Assembly (NCBI RefSeq): GCF_003589595.1
Contig: NW_020654422.1
Location: forward strand, 19,785,225 to 19,849,224
Source: Hyposmocoma kahamanoa
Taxonomy: Eukaryota; Arthropoda; Insecta; Lepidoptera; Cosmopterigidae
DNA: 64,000 bases
Reading direction: 5' to 3'
The notes under the pieces are model-generated. The model was not told where the DNA came from. It saw nothing but the letters and a program-made list of their open reading frames with translations, and did not search any database. A program made the translations under genes and the position numbers. Positions 30,860-42,640 of this stretch are shown piece after piece; the first letter of the stretch is position 1; every line of letters begins with the position of its first letter.

Positions 30860-33800
30860 AAAATTTAGTAACATTAACAATTTCCCACTTACATTATTAT
30901 CATCTTCAACACACATAGACAACCCGTAGTATCCTAATGCTCCGTGTGTATTTGAATGTATGGGAATAATAAAAAAAATACATATTAAATTTTTACGCCA
31001 CCTTTTTTATATTGTTTCTGCATTTTGTGTTTCAATTTTCGTATGTATTTTCTTGATAACATGGTTAAGCTTATTTATTTATAATGATTAAATACAAAAT
31101 GTTCAATGTAAATCTCTGAATTTTATGAGTACGTTGTTGATACTTCTCTATGGAGAAACAGTAGATGGCAACTACACAGAAAGCACTGTAAAGCTCGTAG
31201 TTGGTTTTTCGAAATATATAGCGAAACTACTATTACTACTATTGTATTTTGATATTTAATTTTACCGTTATTGACCATGATCGGGTTAACTAATCAATTA
31301 CAAGTGTACCGTAACGGTTTGAACGTAAGGTTAAAATTTGTTTAAAGGTAAAATGTTTTAGAGAATTAAAGAAATTCCCAACCATAATCTATTCCCCAGT
31401 TTCCGTAAAAATCGAATGATACGCTTGGAGTTTTGAAAATAATACTTAAAAACTTATACGTAGATTTTAATAATGAACTTAACGAAACTTTCCAGATGAC
31501 CATAAAATAAGAAATAAAACTGTCAACTTGTGAAATTGATTAAGGGTCAAGCTACACAAAATCTGTGAAAAACACTGTTTGAGGATTTTATATTTTGACT
31601 CTATCTTGACGTAAATAGCAAAATTTATCATGCACCAACCACAATTACAGTTTGATTACAGTGTGAATAGATACTTACAACAATAAGTTTGTATGCTTTG
31701 ACATATTGACAGAATAGATCAATACCTCCAATGAACACTACACCTACTTAATTTTTGGATCTGTTCTGTTTTTATGTTATTTTTTGTTTCCTTTTTTTTC
31801 ACTAAATTCGTTTATTGTTTTTTTTTTTGCTATTTTGTTTTTTGTTCCTTTATTTTTTTTCACAAAATTCCAGGAACATAATATTAGTAAATAAATATGG
31901 CTGTTTACAAAAACAACAGAAACTGACCAAAAATAAAATTTGTATTCATTGGATGTATCGCGATGAATTTAATAATTACTATCTTGTACTTACAAGATAT
32001 TTTATTCAACTCAAAAACCACGCTTCTAATGAGAAAGAAAGCCCTTTCCGAGCTAATGACTTGAAAAATATATTTTTTGGCTCGGTTATCCTCTTTTTTC
32101 AACATTTTGAACATCTGATTATGATACACAGTACAGTAAAGACACCATCGACCGTTTTGGATCAGTAGGTCTTGACCTTAACTCAGACTTGAATGTTTTG
32201 TTAACCATCAGCGACATAAAGACTTTTTAATTACGTGTTCTCTTAAGTTGTAGCAATATATTACTTTGAGTAATAAACTTTGAAATATTAGGGCAATTAT
32301 AGAAGGGTTAAAGGCAAAAAGTGAATAAAGACAGAAATCGCTAGCCTGAAGGCGAAATGCGGAGGGCCACTGTTTCGGCTACGTTATTTTTTTTGCCATA
32401 TTTTACGAACACTATCTTGGAATCTTATTCAAGTGATTTATTGGTTAGAATTGCTTAGAAGGCGGTTAAAAAGCAGCTTGTTAGTATTCTGGTTAGATTT
32501 ACATCTAATTAGGGCGTTTAGAATTTATAATTTTCGTGCTGTACCGTATCGAAATTTTCTAAAAGATTGATTGGTCTTTGATATTTTCAAAATTTAGTTA
32601 AACAACTTCATTTTTTATCAGTAAATTCCGAATCTGTCGTAATTTTAGTAGTTTAATTTTAGCTGCTAAAAGTAGCAGCCGATTGAAAACCGATCAAATT
32701 AAGAAGTACGATAATTAAACGATTTGGGGTGTTCCTAGTTGTGTAAGGGGTGTAAAATAAAATACCTAAAATACTTCTTTATTCGGTCTCGTTATATTGG
32801 TTACTTATTTTCGCTTTTAATTTCAAAATGTTAAAGGAGAAATTTCTTTGACCAAATTAAACAGTGTAATTTTAAGTACTTCGAAAAATATACGCGTGTA
32901 GTTAGGATCTCAATTGTACAATCGGTATTTGAAGGAAAGTGCCAACAAACTATAATGACAAATTTATGACTATAACAAAATAGAGCGATGTAAACCCAAT
33001 GGAAGAAAGGTTGCATCTTAATTGAGGCTATCAGCGCAAAAGAGGTGTAACCACCTTTTTTTCTACAATACTTTAAATGATACTAAAGCACATAAATCAC
33101 CAATTACCAAGCACAAGTCCGGTCCTGTATTTGAGTTTGAGTACTGCTGTCACTTACGGGATGGCTCTGCTAAATAAAAAACTGGCCTCTTTGGATTCAA
33201 TCAAAGGTGATGCGCATTCTCGGCAGTCATTTCAGTTACTCCGGCGACGACGGAAGTGTGGCTATGTGCGTGGAGCTGTCAAAACATCACGTAGGTACAT
33301 TTTTTCTTGTTTAAAATTTTTGGTCTGTCTTTGTTTATTATAGGCCGATTCATAAGAAACTTTTCCAAATTGTAGTGACATTAGTAAGGAATCTTATTGT
33401 TCGAGTATTTTTTTCATTGATTCTATTACTTTGCCGGTATGTCAGTCATCGTATAACAACGTAATTTGGGGCTATAAGTTTCTCCCTCCAGGGGCTGGTT
33501 GTTCCTAGGAACAATTCCCCAATTGATCTACAATCTCACTTAAAATTTTTATGACCATTTTTCATATTTTAAGGGTGCGAAACTACAAAGGGGCTCATGT
33601 CAAATATTTAGACTAGATAATAGAGTTACTTATGAGTGTTTCAACTGTGATTCAGATGAAGAAATGAGCTATGAATAATATTACTGATGAATAAGAATGT
33701 AGTTGTTTTTTTTTTAAGTTAGTTGTGCATACTGTAAACATTACATACAATTATAAAAAAAGGTGATTTTATTTAAGAAAATCCTTGTTATCCTGTGATA

Positions 33801-34700
33801 ATTTAGGTGGAACAATTTGCCTCAAAGGCGGAACAACGCGCCCCAATACGGGGCTGAATGTTCCGCTCCGAAATTTGTCAAAAATTTGCCTCTACGAAAA
33901 AAACTATTAAGATATTAGTAGAAGTGACTATACTATTACAAAAAGCGATAAACATTTGTTCAATATTTCCACATGTTGAAAATCAAATCCTTCATTTTCA
34001 GTATAAAACTTCAACTTATTTGAAAATCGGAACGTTCAGCCCCGCTCTTCCCTACCACAATTTCAATATTTTCCTACGAAATTCAACTAGATTATGGAGA
34101 ATACTAACTCATGAAGCCATGTTTACAATGAATATTATTCAACAGTAGTTTCAAATCAACTAAAAGTGACATAAAAATGACCAGTAATTAATTATTTGTA
34201 AAACTGTGTCATCCCTAGTGACTTTTTGATTTGAAGGGAGAGATTGCAATCATTCGAGTTCTGGTGGTAATTCAAGTTCAGAATCGGAAATAAATGCTGG
34301 ATGATATAATATGTGGTAAATTAATATCAAATAAAATCTTACAATTTTGTTTCTTTTCACCTACCATCTAGTAGTAAATATTAATTTAATGCAAACACTT
34401 AATTTTATTCCTAAATCATACGTATCAATGGGTATTTTGTGAGCTTCATAATGATTGATTAGGTTAGTATTACTTCTACATAACCCAATTACCTACTCAC
34501 CTATTTAAATTCCAATTAAGGGAACAGGCCGTGGGCAGAGCAAGCCTTAATAATGAGCATTGAAAGAGATGTTCTCTTCCTATGCCAACATTGGTTGCCT
34601 GTAGCAACGTTTTGTTATTAAACATTCCACATCGAATTTAGCTAGAGTGGAGTAATTTCACATAAAACATAATTGAATATCAATTCAATAAAACTTTAAA
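30860..34700. other. Long intergenic stretch without recognised elements
   Basis: Nearly 4 kb with none of the window's repeat families. Frames at 31815-32168 and 33858-34148 are AT-driven. The 88-codon frame at 33077-33343 (KGDAHSRQSFQLLRRRRKCG) is slightly more balanced but unassigned. This is the longest repeat-poor stretch of the window, which might reflect selective constraint or simply elements too old to see. Confidence 0.4.
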
Positions 34701-34707
34701 TAAAGAG

Positions 34708-34992
34708 AACAGCGACATCTCTAGCCAGGGCTGGTAGCTGTAAAGGTATCTAACTGGGTGACGAAATACTTTCACAGATTTCTCATAGATGGCGCTACGG
34801 CTAAAAGTCGTTAAAAACTAAATTTTTCTTTCACTTTATACAAAGTGAAAGAAAAATTCGTGAGGTCCGCTGGTTCGTTCCGTAGCTTGGTTGGTATATC
34901 GTCTGACACGGTATGCTAGAAAACGTCGGTTCGAATCCGGCCGGATCGAAGGAATTTTTTCTGAGTGTTCGATTTTTGTATTAATAATTATA
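34708..34992 (+). repeat. Family B element, near full length
   Basis: The body (CTCTAGCCAGGGCTGGTAGC), A box (TAGCTTGGTTGG), perfect B box (GGTTCGAATCC) and the end (TATTAATAATTATAA) are all present. A 17-bp perfect hairpin at 34821-34858 replaces part of the normal body. Confidence 0.9.
34821..34858. repeat. 17-bp perfect hairpin with 4-base loop
   Basis: AATTTTTCTTTCACTTT and its exact reverse complement are separated by ATAC. The right arm overlaps family B sequence, while the left arm is new. Confidence 0.95.
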
Positions 34993-35261
34993 ACAAACTA
35001 TAAGAGTAATTTCACATAAAAAATAATTGAATATCAATTCAATGAAAATTTAAATAATCACTTGTTTCATACATTTTAATCGAACAGATAGAACCCTATA
35101 TACGAAGACTCGGTCTACCTGCGAGTACGCTGAAATCACTCAAGGTTCCATGGTAATCCGCGTATTAACAAATGCTCCTTGCTGCAGAGCTCTCTTTCAC
35201 ACACTGGTAGGAAATTCAACAAACTAACTTACATTGTTATACATATGTAACGTATGTTAAG

Positions 35262-35597
35262 ATGAATACGTTATATTGTGTTTTATTTATATTTATTTCT
35301 AAAACTACATTTGCGTACATTAGTGAATATTTAGTAGGAATACCTCTAAGACCACAAATTCGCAACGGAGGTGCGTTGAACGAGGCGGTCAACGTTTGCG
35401 CGGACATTGTGGCTGTGTTGGATGCAAGAAATAAATTAGAGCACATAGTGAGCACTTCTTTGACTCTTGGTGAAGTTATAACTGCTGTGGATTTTCTTTC
35501 TTTTATGTTTTATACAAGTAATAAGTTAGGTAAAAAATTGTGCACCCAGATTACTTATTATATTTTTATTTGTGAGCTCAATTATTGCTATTATTAA
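35262..35597 (+). CDS. Candidate exon of a small secreted protein
   Basis: The frame starts at an ATG with a signal-peptide-like N terminus (MNTLYCVLFIFISKTTFA). It continues with a balanced, GC-richer middle (YLVGIPLRPQIRNGGALNEA, then VNVCADIVAVLDARNKLEH). The last 30 residues become AT-driven, so the real exon probably ends at a donor. GTAAAA near 35530 (after SNKLG) or GTGAAG near 35469 are options. No partner exon was found and the family is not recognised. Confidence 0.35.
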   Translation: MNTLYCVLFIFISKTTFAYISEYLVGIPLRPQIRNGGALNEAVNVCADIVAVLDARNKLEHIVSTSLTLGEVITAVDFLSFMFYTSNKLGKKLCTQITYYIFICELNYCYY

Positions 35598-35599
35598 TT

Positions 35600-36210
35600 A
35601 ATTTAGTTTTAAGCTGTTGATCTTTCTTTAAATAAATAAATAAACGAATCCAACGCGTGTGGTGTACGCGCAAACATTGAACGCACCACGGTTGCGAATT
35701 TGCATCGAGTATATAACCAGTAGTAGAGACGAAATTGTCATTTAATTTGTTTGAAAACAATTCTGCCATATCATTACCGTGACAACTGCGCTCCGATTGG
35801 CCAGCCCGAATTCGAAACAATTGACGGGTGTCGTCAATTGTTTCGATTCAAATCGGTTAATTTGAGCTTTGCTATAATGGGCGAAAATTGCAAAATTACA
35901 TATTTAATTACCAATGAAATTTAATTCCTTCTGTAATTACATGTTTTGCCGTTTTTTCCCACACCAACGAACGGAACAGCACGCCATTGTTGTAACAATG
36001 ATATTATCTTTATTACAATAAATATAGAATATTTTTGGCTTATACGGAGACGTATACACAGGTCAGTTGTTGGCGGCTGTCTTTATTTCATTGCAAACGT
36101 GAGTAGATATTTTTAAGTGATGTAGCACTGATGAGTTACCCGGAATGTGACCTTATTTCGTCTTTATTACTGGTTATATTTCGATGCGAATTTGTGTCCT
36201 AACGGTGTAG
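35600..36210. other. Intergenic, no recognised element
   Basis: It contains an inverted repeat around ACAATTGACG/CGTCAATTGT near 35817-35842, with no gene. Confidence 0.4.
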
Positions 36211-36214
36211 GAAA

Positions 36215-36312
36215 TCATCATGTTCACAACTATTGCAAGCATTAGGCCAGTATGACGGACTACGGTCTAAATACTTTCCGAAGAGGAAACACGTGCCCTG
36301 CAGTGGGAGTAT
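36215..36312 (+). repeat. LINE 3'-end fragment
   Basis: It ends with ACACGTGCCCTGCAGTGGG, the common LINE 3' motif, then runs into a family A copy. Confidence 0.55.
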
Positions 36313-36319
36313 TTTTTTG

Positions 36320-36472
36320 TTATACCAAGTGACGGGATGAACAAGTCGCGCGTCTGGTGTCAAGTGACACGTCTGTCCATAGAAGTTGACGTGCCACTCA
36401 GAGCTTATCGCAAAAATTTGAGGGACACTTCCACTGCGCCTGTTACAAGCTGACATAGGACTTGTCGACGCT
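36320..36472 (-). repeat. Family A, 3' half
   Basis: Reverse copy from the A-tail end through ACTTGTCGAC. Confidence 0.8.
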
Positions 36473-36648
36473 ATCTCCAATGAACACTACACGAATAAAT
36501 ATTTTGGTCATTTTCTGTTTTTAATGTAAACAGCCTTATTTTATAACAATAATAATAATAAATCAAATAAAAAATACATCAAATTTAAAACAACGGACAA
36601 AATAGCTTGATATATTGGATAGATTGATGTTCCATCTAGCCTAGCATA

Positions 36649-36930
36649 TTGACTACTAGGCAATTTGGGGTTATTGTTGCAACAGCGTATACGTCGTACT
36701 TAACTGTCTGTCAGCGAAATCCGTGGGTCTCACGCAGCGATGGCCGCCGGCTACCGCCAACCGCCCAGGAAGCCGGACTCAACGCGCGAATAAGAATAAA
36801 TCCCCTGGCAAGCGTAACAAAGGTGATGTATGAAGTAAAAAGGAAGCGTCCACCCCCGGGCAGTGTACGAGGGCAACCGCGATTTAAACCGTGCCTTATG
36901 ATCCGAGAAAAAATCACCACTGTCTCGTGA
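36649..36930 (+). other. GC-richer open region, coding status unclear
   Basis: The + frame (93 codons, with RRLPPTAQEAGLNARIRI and KRKRPPPGSVRGQPRF) and overlapping minus frames are both open, so the strand cannot be decided. It may be a fragment of a retroelement ORF or a host exon. Confidence 0.25.
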
Positions 36931-37149
36931 TATGTGAGAAATGAATAATATCAATATGATGAAACACTATATCTAGAGGTGCGCTCAGCAGTACACCATT
37001 AATTCATAATATCGATGAAATATAAACATACGCGGTAACGATTACTCACAACACGTCCGTAGGCTCTATAAGTTGTACGATATTTAATATCAGGGAATGG
37101 GGAATACTGGATGCAGTTTTTTCCTATGTAATTATAATTGTAATTATTT

Positions 37150-37582
37150 TACCACCAGTTTGGGATCCAGTATTTCCTCTTATGAAAAATCCCAAACATA
37201 CATAAGACTGCAGTAGTAATTAATATGTTTTAGTTTATTCTAATTTCTATTAATAATTAATAATAAATTGAACTTAATAAAAAAATTCATTCCATAAAAT
37301 AATTTGTAAAACTTAATATAGCGTCAATTGGAATGTTTTCTTTGTAAAATTAAAAATAAGGTATTTAATTAATAACTATTGTAACTATAGTGAAAAAATA
37401 GGGTGGTTTGCATCAATATTAGACATAACTGGTTGACGACTGTACCACCTCAGTCAACCGTGACCATGGGACCTGTAAAGGGCCCGAAACGTCGGTTTTG
37501 TTTGAAAAAACAAATATACGCGATTTAAATCAAAAAATAGTTTCATCCGGAAAAATAGTTTCATTTCCTATGTAATTATTTT
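37150..37582 (+). mobile_element. Family E element lacking its left inverted end
   Basis: It starts within the interior (CACCAGTTTGGGATCCAG) and runs to a complete right end with GGGCCCGAAACGTCGG and the TTTGTTT-GAAA-AAACAAA hairpin. A short duplication (ATAGTTTCAT) lies near the tip. Confidence 0.85.
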
Positions 37583-38390
37583 ATTGAAAAAAAACCGATC
37601 TCAAATGTTTGCTTACCGGCTTTTTTCAATTTCCATGAGATCCTCTCATCAGATTCTGAGTTCTTGGTGACAATGGGAGTGTTACGGACTCCTTTGTATT
37701 TTCTTACATTTTGTATTTTCTTTTTTAGTTGTCGTGGTGACGGTATTTTGTGGATTACATGTGTTGTGTCAAGTGAAAAATCAACATTTATTTGCAAAAA
37801 ATAATTAGTATTATGTGATAGCCGAAACGAATCCGGAACAGCATTGTGGACCATCTCAAGAGTATATCCTTTGAAACAAAAAAAAGAATTTCCAAAATCG
37901 GTGCACAATTGATAGAGAAATTGGTGAATACACGGACATGCCTATAAAATTTGAGGATTTCCTTCGATTTTCATGGGATCCCTCATCAAATTCTGACTTG
38001 GTGACAATGGGACTACCACGAGAGTGTACCTTTTCATACAAAAAAAAATTTTCAAAATCGGTCCACAATTGACAGAGATATCCGAAAACATACATACATT
38101 CGAACGTACAACCTCCCCCTTTTCTTTTTTGAAGTCGGTTAAAAGAAGATAAATTGCTGTTTCCTATACTCACCATCAAGAAGTAGGCTCTTAAAAAGAA
38201 AAAAAATAGTGGGTCATGTAATAAAAATATGTCAGCCAATCCATGCCAATTACCGCGTCTCTAACTAAGGGATTTCCTGTACACATATTTGTATACTTGA
38301 CGTAGTCATTTTCATGATCTTTGTTTTTTGATAATTATAACAAAATGGTGAAGTAATTTCGCATTTGTGACATTCAATAAACCTAAAATT
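37583..38390. other. Repeat-like intergenic sequence
   Basis: Two related blocks (about 37620-37920 and 37960-38110) share a TTTTCAATTTCCATGAGATC-type and a TTTCCAAAATCGGTGCACAA-type sequence, so this is an approximately 300-base imperfect tandem duplication. The minus frames (about 110 and 127 codons) follow from this repetition and no protein family is recognised. Confidence 0.45.
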
Positions 38391-38397
38391 ACAATTA

Positions 38398-38668
38398 TCA
38401 AAGTGACATCTCTGGTCAGCTGCTGTAAAGGTACCTGGCTGAGTGAAGAAATAGATTTCTCACAGATGGCACTACGGCAAAAAAGTCGTTAAAAACCAAA
38501 AATAAATATCTGCAACAAGCACAAAAAAAATTCATAAGGTCCGCTAGTTCGTTCCGTGGCTTAATTGGCATAATTTCTTCTTCCACGGTTTGCTGGAAGA
38601 CGTTGTTTCGAATCCAGCCGGATCGAACGAAGTTTTCTTAATGTTCGATTTTCGTATTAATAATTGTA
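38398..38668 (+). repeat. Family B element
   Basis: Forward copy with A-box-like TGGCTTAATTGGCA and B-box-like GTTTCGAATCCAGCC. Confidence 0.85.
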
Positions 38669-38679
38669 ACTAGTGAAGT

Positions 38680-39700
38680 AATTTCACAAAAAAGAATTAT
38701 GATGACATGGAATAAAGTTAAAAATTGTATTGAAATTCTAAATTTAAATGTACTTATTTTTGTATTTGTCATTGTTTTAATCCTTGCGCACATCTGATAC
38801 TTTGTTCCTAATGTAAGCACATTTTTTTTTCTCGTTAGCACTCGAGCTCCATTTTTACAGTCAACTACATTATGTGAGTAGCGTTTTTTATTTATCTTTA
38901 TTTTGTTTTCGTATTGATGTACTTATTACTGCTAATATTACTTATTTCATTTTAAATTGTTAGACGTTACTCATTTTAAGCCCCTCGCGGGTTACAATGT
39001 TGCTGTTAATAAATATCTCTATTTGTTAAATGTATAAAAATGAAATATATTTATTTAAATGCAATTGGATACCATTCGAGAAACATTTATCCGAAATCCG
39101 TAATGCTATTTATTTCTTAAGTACAAATAGATAGACTTACTTAAATTGATCTGATATGATCTGAATGTTAACGAAAATAATTTTTTTCAAACGTGCTCGG
39201 AAATGTTTACATTACTTTCAAAAAACGAGTCTTTTAATGTCAAATATTCCTTTTAATTTTAAATAATATATTTTTTACTTTTTCTGTTATATGTCTTCCT
39301 GTCTTTTATTATTTTCTCACATTGTTTAAGAAAAGCACTATATAGACCTCGGCGGGAACGGGGATGGTTGACTCGTATTAGCACAAGTAACTCTGACCAG
39401 CAGTCCTGCAGTATTGTACTAGTATCTAAACTAACATTTAAAAAGAACACGAAAGAAAAATTGTCATCACAAATCTCAGATAAGTAAGCATTCTATTCTG
39501 ATATATCTATGTAAGTACTGTATTAAATATATTTGCATGATATGTGCGATGGGTAAGGAAGGCATAGGTAAGTTGCTAAACATGAAAGTGTGTCTCCGCC
39601 AATAAACTGCTCTGCAGTTTGACGGCTTTGAATTTATAGCCAAGTGTTATTTTTATGTAATAAACGGCTTATTTATTTATTTTTAAACAGTACGGGCGCG
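38680..39700. other. Intergenic, no recognised element
   Basis: AT-rich, with no gene or repeat family found. Confidence 0.4.
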
Positions 39701-39704
39701 TTTA

Positions 39705-39960
39705 TACGATACGTATTTCATCGCGCTCACCCCGCGCGGTCCGACCGCGTGCACGTGTTCAGAGACCGAACTGTCATGGCAAAATACGCTCTATTTATTT
39801 AGCTTTTAGCTGGAAGGCACTAGCTTGTCTTTTGTCTACGCGGTCGCCGAGCGGAGTCCGCTCTTCGACCGCGCGGCAGCCGCCGCGGACTCCGCTCTTC
39901 GAACGCGTGGCGGCCGCGCGAAAACTTTCTCCTCGTGTATCTGGGCGCTAATAGACATTT
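39705..39960. other. GC-rich island with an internal direct repeat
   Basis: It is strongly enriched in CG dinucleotides relative to both flanks. A unit beginning CGGAGTCCGCTCTTCGACCG repeats after about 34 bases as CGGACTCCGCTCTTCGAACG. It may be part of an uncharacterised element or a CpG-containing regulatory segment. Confidence 0.6.
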
Positions 39961-39989
39961 ATAACTAATTTTAATATAAATGTTGTCCA

Positions 39990-40288
39990 ACTTTGATGGG
40001 ACAAATAAGTCTTGCGCCTGTTGTTATACGATGTCCACAGCAGATGCAAGTTGCTCAGAGCTTTAAATTGCAATAATCTAAGAGATGCTACCACTGCGCC
40101 TGTCATCCTGAGACAAAAGATGAAATGTTGGGCCTATAATTTCACTTGCTGGAGCTTCCGTACCCTTCAAAACCAGAACTATGTTATATATGTGAACTAA
40201 TGCTCACATTGCTGCTTGGCGGCAGACATAGGTAAGATGGCAGTACTTCTCTGTACGAAATTTTCCGCAAGGACCTCTACTGCTACTT
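39990..40288 (-). repeat. Family A, near full length
   Basis: Diverged reverse copy ending GACCTCTACTGCTACTTAAG. Confidence 0.8.
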
Positions 40289-40360
40289 AAGACTTCCCAG
40301 AATACCCAGGTAAGAAACAATTTAGAAAGTCCAATTCCTAATTTGGTTCTGCTTGGGATC
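40289..40360 (-). repeat. Family D SINE fragment
   Basis: Body-only piece between two family A copies. Confidence 0.6.
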
Positions 40361-40361
40361 C

Positions 40362-40525
40362 TGCCACTGCGCCTGTCACCCTGAGACAAAAGTTGACAAG
40401 ATAGGCCTATAATATCACCAGCACCCTTGCCCATCACAAACCGGAACGCGGTAATAATCACATTACTGAAATTCGTAAAGTGGTAGTATTTTCCTATACG
40501 AACACTTTCACAAGAAGTTCGACTC
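40362..40525 (-). repeat. Family A, 5' half
   Basis: Reverse copy starting at TGCCACTGCGCCTGTCACCC. Confidence 0.8.
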
Positions 40526-40959
40526 TTAAAGAGTGCAAGAGTGCTTACCGCTTGGCTGTCCGGTACGTAAGAACATCTTGTTGATTAGAAACAAGTCCAA
40601 TTTGTTATTATAACCATGGTTCCAATTAACAGTAACATTTTAAACATAAATCAGTAGGAAAACGAACACTGTTCGATGTTCAGTGACATTGGTAAAGGTG
40701 GAAGCAATTTGTCTTACATGCCGATAAGGATCTGTGTATCACGTATTCGTTCACACCTCCCCTGACCTCGGAACGTGGTTCATTGTGAACAAAGTTGCCA
40801 TGTTTGGGATTTCGACGTAATTCACTATTCACGAGGAATTTCTCGCTGGAATTAGTGAGATATTGGCGTTGGTTCGGGAAAACGCAAACTAACTTGTTAA
40901 CGTTTCGTTACCTCGTTTGAAGATTCAAATTTAGAGATTCAAAGAATCACAACTAATAT

Positions 40960-41200
40960 AGGTATTATAAAAAAATTACACAAGGGATGTTCGCGGAGGC
41001 TAGGATTGAAAGTTTTCAGGTAGTCGTTCGCAAGAGAATGGCATCCCTGTTGGCCAGAAAGAAAGGCAGCACCAGCAATCTTCTTAATGGTAGCAGCAGA
41101 GAAGGGTTTATCTCGTGATTGCGAGTGCCGATGCGAAGACAAATTTACGAAAGCTGGATTGCGCGAGTATCCATCCTTGTTCATGAAAATAAACACTTTA
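40960..41200 (+). pseudogene. LINE C-terminal fragment
   Basis: A 43-codon frame (from 40990) reads MFAEARIESFQVVVRKRMAS, then LLARKKGSTSNLLNG, and closely parallels the MFAEAR blocks at 25165 and 53495. It stops at a TGA and continues shifted. Confidence 0.8.
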
Positions 41201-41350
41201 ATTTCTACTAACATAGTTGTAAGTACATAGAAACACTATAATGGACATGTAACTACACCTACTGTCTGAAACAAAGTTTATTTCGTTTCAAAACCTACGT
41301 GGCACCAACCAATTAATTAGTAGTTGTACTACTTAATAATAATAATAATG

Positions 41351-41870
41351 AGTTCTTAGGTTTTCGTGATTGTTACACATAGGAAATGCAACAATTTTTC
41401 CGGATTTAAATCGCGTATATTTGTTTTTTCAAACAAACCGACGTTTCGGGCCCTTTACAGGTCCCATGGTCACCAGTTTGGGATCCAGTATTTCCTCTAA
41501 TGAAAAATCCCAAACAGACATAAGACTGCAGTACTAATTAATATGTTTTAGTTTATTCTAATTTCTATTAATAATCAATAATAAATTGAACTTAATAAAA
41601 ATTCATTCAATAAAATAATTTGTAAAACTTAATGTAGCGTAAATTTGAATGTTTTCTATGTAAAATTAAAAATAAGGTATTTAATTCATAACTATTGTAA
41701 CTATAGTGAAAAAATAGGGTGGTTTGCATCAATATTAGACATAACTGGTTGAAGACTGTACCACCTCAGTCAACCGTGACCTTGGGACCTGTAAAGGGCC
41801 CTAAACGTCGGTTTGTTTGAAAAAACAAATATACGCGATTTAAATCCGGAAAAATAGTTTCATTTCCTAT
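41351..41870 (+). mobile_element. Family E element, complete with both long inverted ends
   Basis: The left arm (about 41351-41471) and right arm (about 41778-41870) are inverted copies, each containing GACGTTTCGGGCCC or its near complement and the AAACAAA hairpin. The interior of about 300 bases has no ORF. It is flanked on both sides by AATAATAATAATG, which is either a 13-base or longer target duplication or a pre-existing microsatellite. Non-autonomous. Confidence 0.85.
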
Positions 41871-42242
41871 AATAATAATAATGGTAAATAACAAAATCGT
41901 TTATTTGTCTCCACACATTAATCCACATCCGCATATGTCTTCCTTGGCCAGCAAATTAAACTCTGGTGCATACGCAGTCGGTAGTATTCGTTAACATTGC
42001 TACTGCTAGAATAGTTAACTTTAATATGGAAGTACCATAGTACCTATAATGTCCTACGGGATTCTCATGTAGGGTAAAGCGGCAGATATACAAACCATAT
42101 TTATGTTGCAAAAAACGAGCGATTCGTTCTGTGTACCGTTTAGGTTTCCGGGTTTCTCTCAGAGAAAAGTTTAAGGAGACTGGTATCATGACATCACAGT
42201 ACATTTACTCAAATATTTTATGCATGTAAAAATATACATAAT

Positions 42243-42640
42243 TTTGTTAAGAAAGAAGATATCCATAATATTAACCTTAGAACTAAGCTTTTATGGGGAA
42301 CTGTATACGTTTTTACAATAAGATTCCGGAGCATATATTAAGTTTAAAATTTCCTAAGTTTAAAACTTAAATTAATTGAAAAGTCATATTACAAAATTGT
42401 AGACTACGTGTTAAATAAAGATGTATGGAAAGACAACGTGAGTGTAGATTCCACACAAATATGATTCAAATTGTATACTATAGCGTCTAAGTTTATTTGA
42501 AAAGAGCAATCCCTTGAGTTTCTTGCCCGTTCTTCTCAAGAGAGGTCAGCGTAGTGAACGAGCAGTAGCTTAAAAAACGTTTTCAAGTGTAAAAATTTTA
42601 CCTATGGAATAAATGATTGACTTTCACTTTCAGTAGTAAG
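42243..42640 (+). pseudogene. LINE 3' end (C-terminal peptide, 3' UTR and tail)
   Basis: It encodes IRFYNKIPEHILSLKFPKFK, then LIEKSYYKIVDYVLNKDVWK across a frame break. These are typical LINE C-terminal blocks. It ends with CCTATGGAATAAATGATTGA and a CTTTCACTTTC tail. It is related to the minus-strand element at 55137. Confidence 0.8.

Noticed and set aside
31815..32168. 117-codon + frame
   Set aside because: Its F, L, I, K, N composition comes from T- and A-runs, and the opposite strand is equally open.
36549..36562. CRISPR-like or satellite array
   Set aside because: Only short ATA repeats. No spaced direct repeats of CRISPR type exist anywhere in the window, as expected for eukaryotic DNA.
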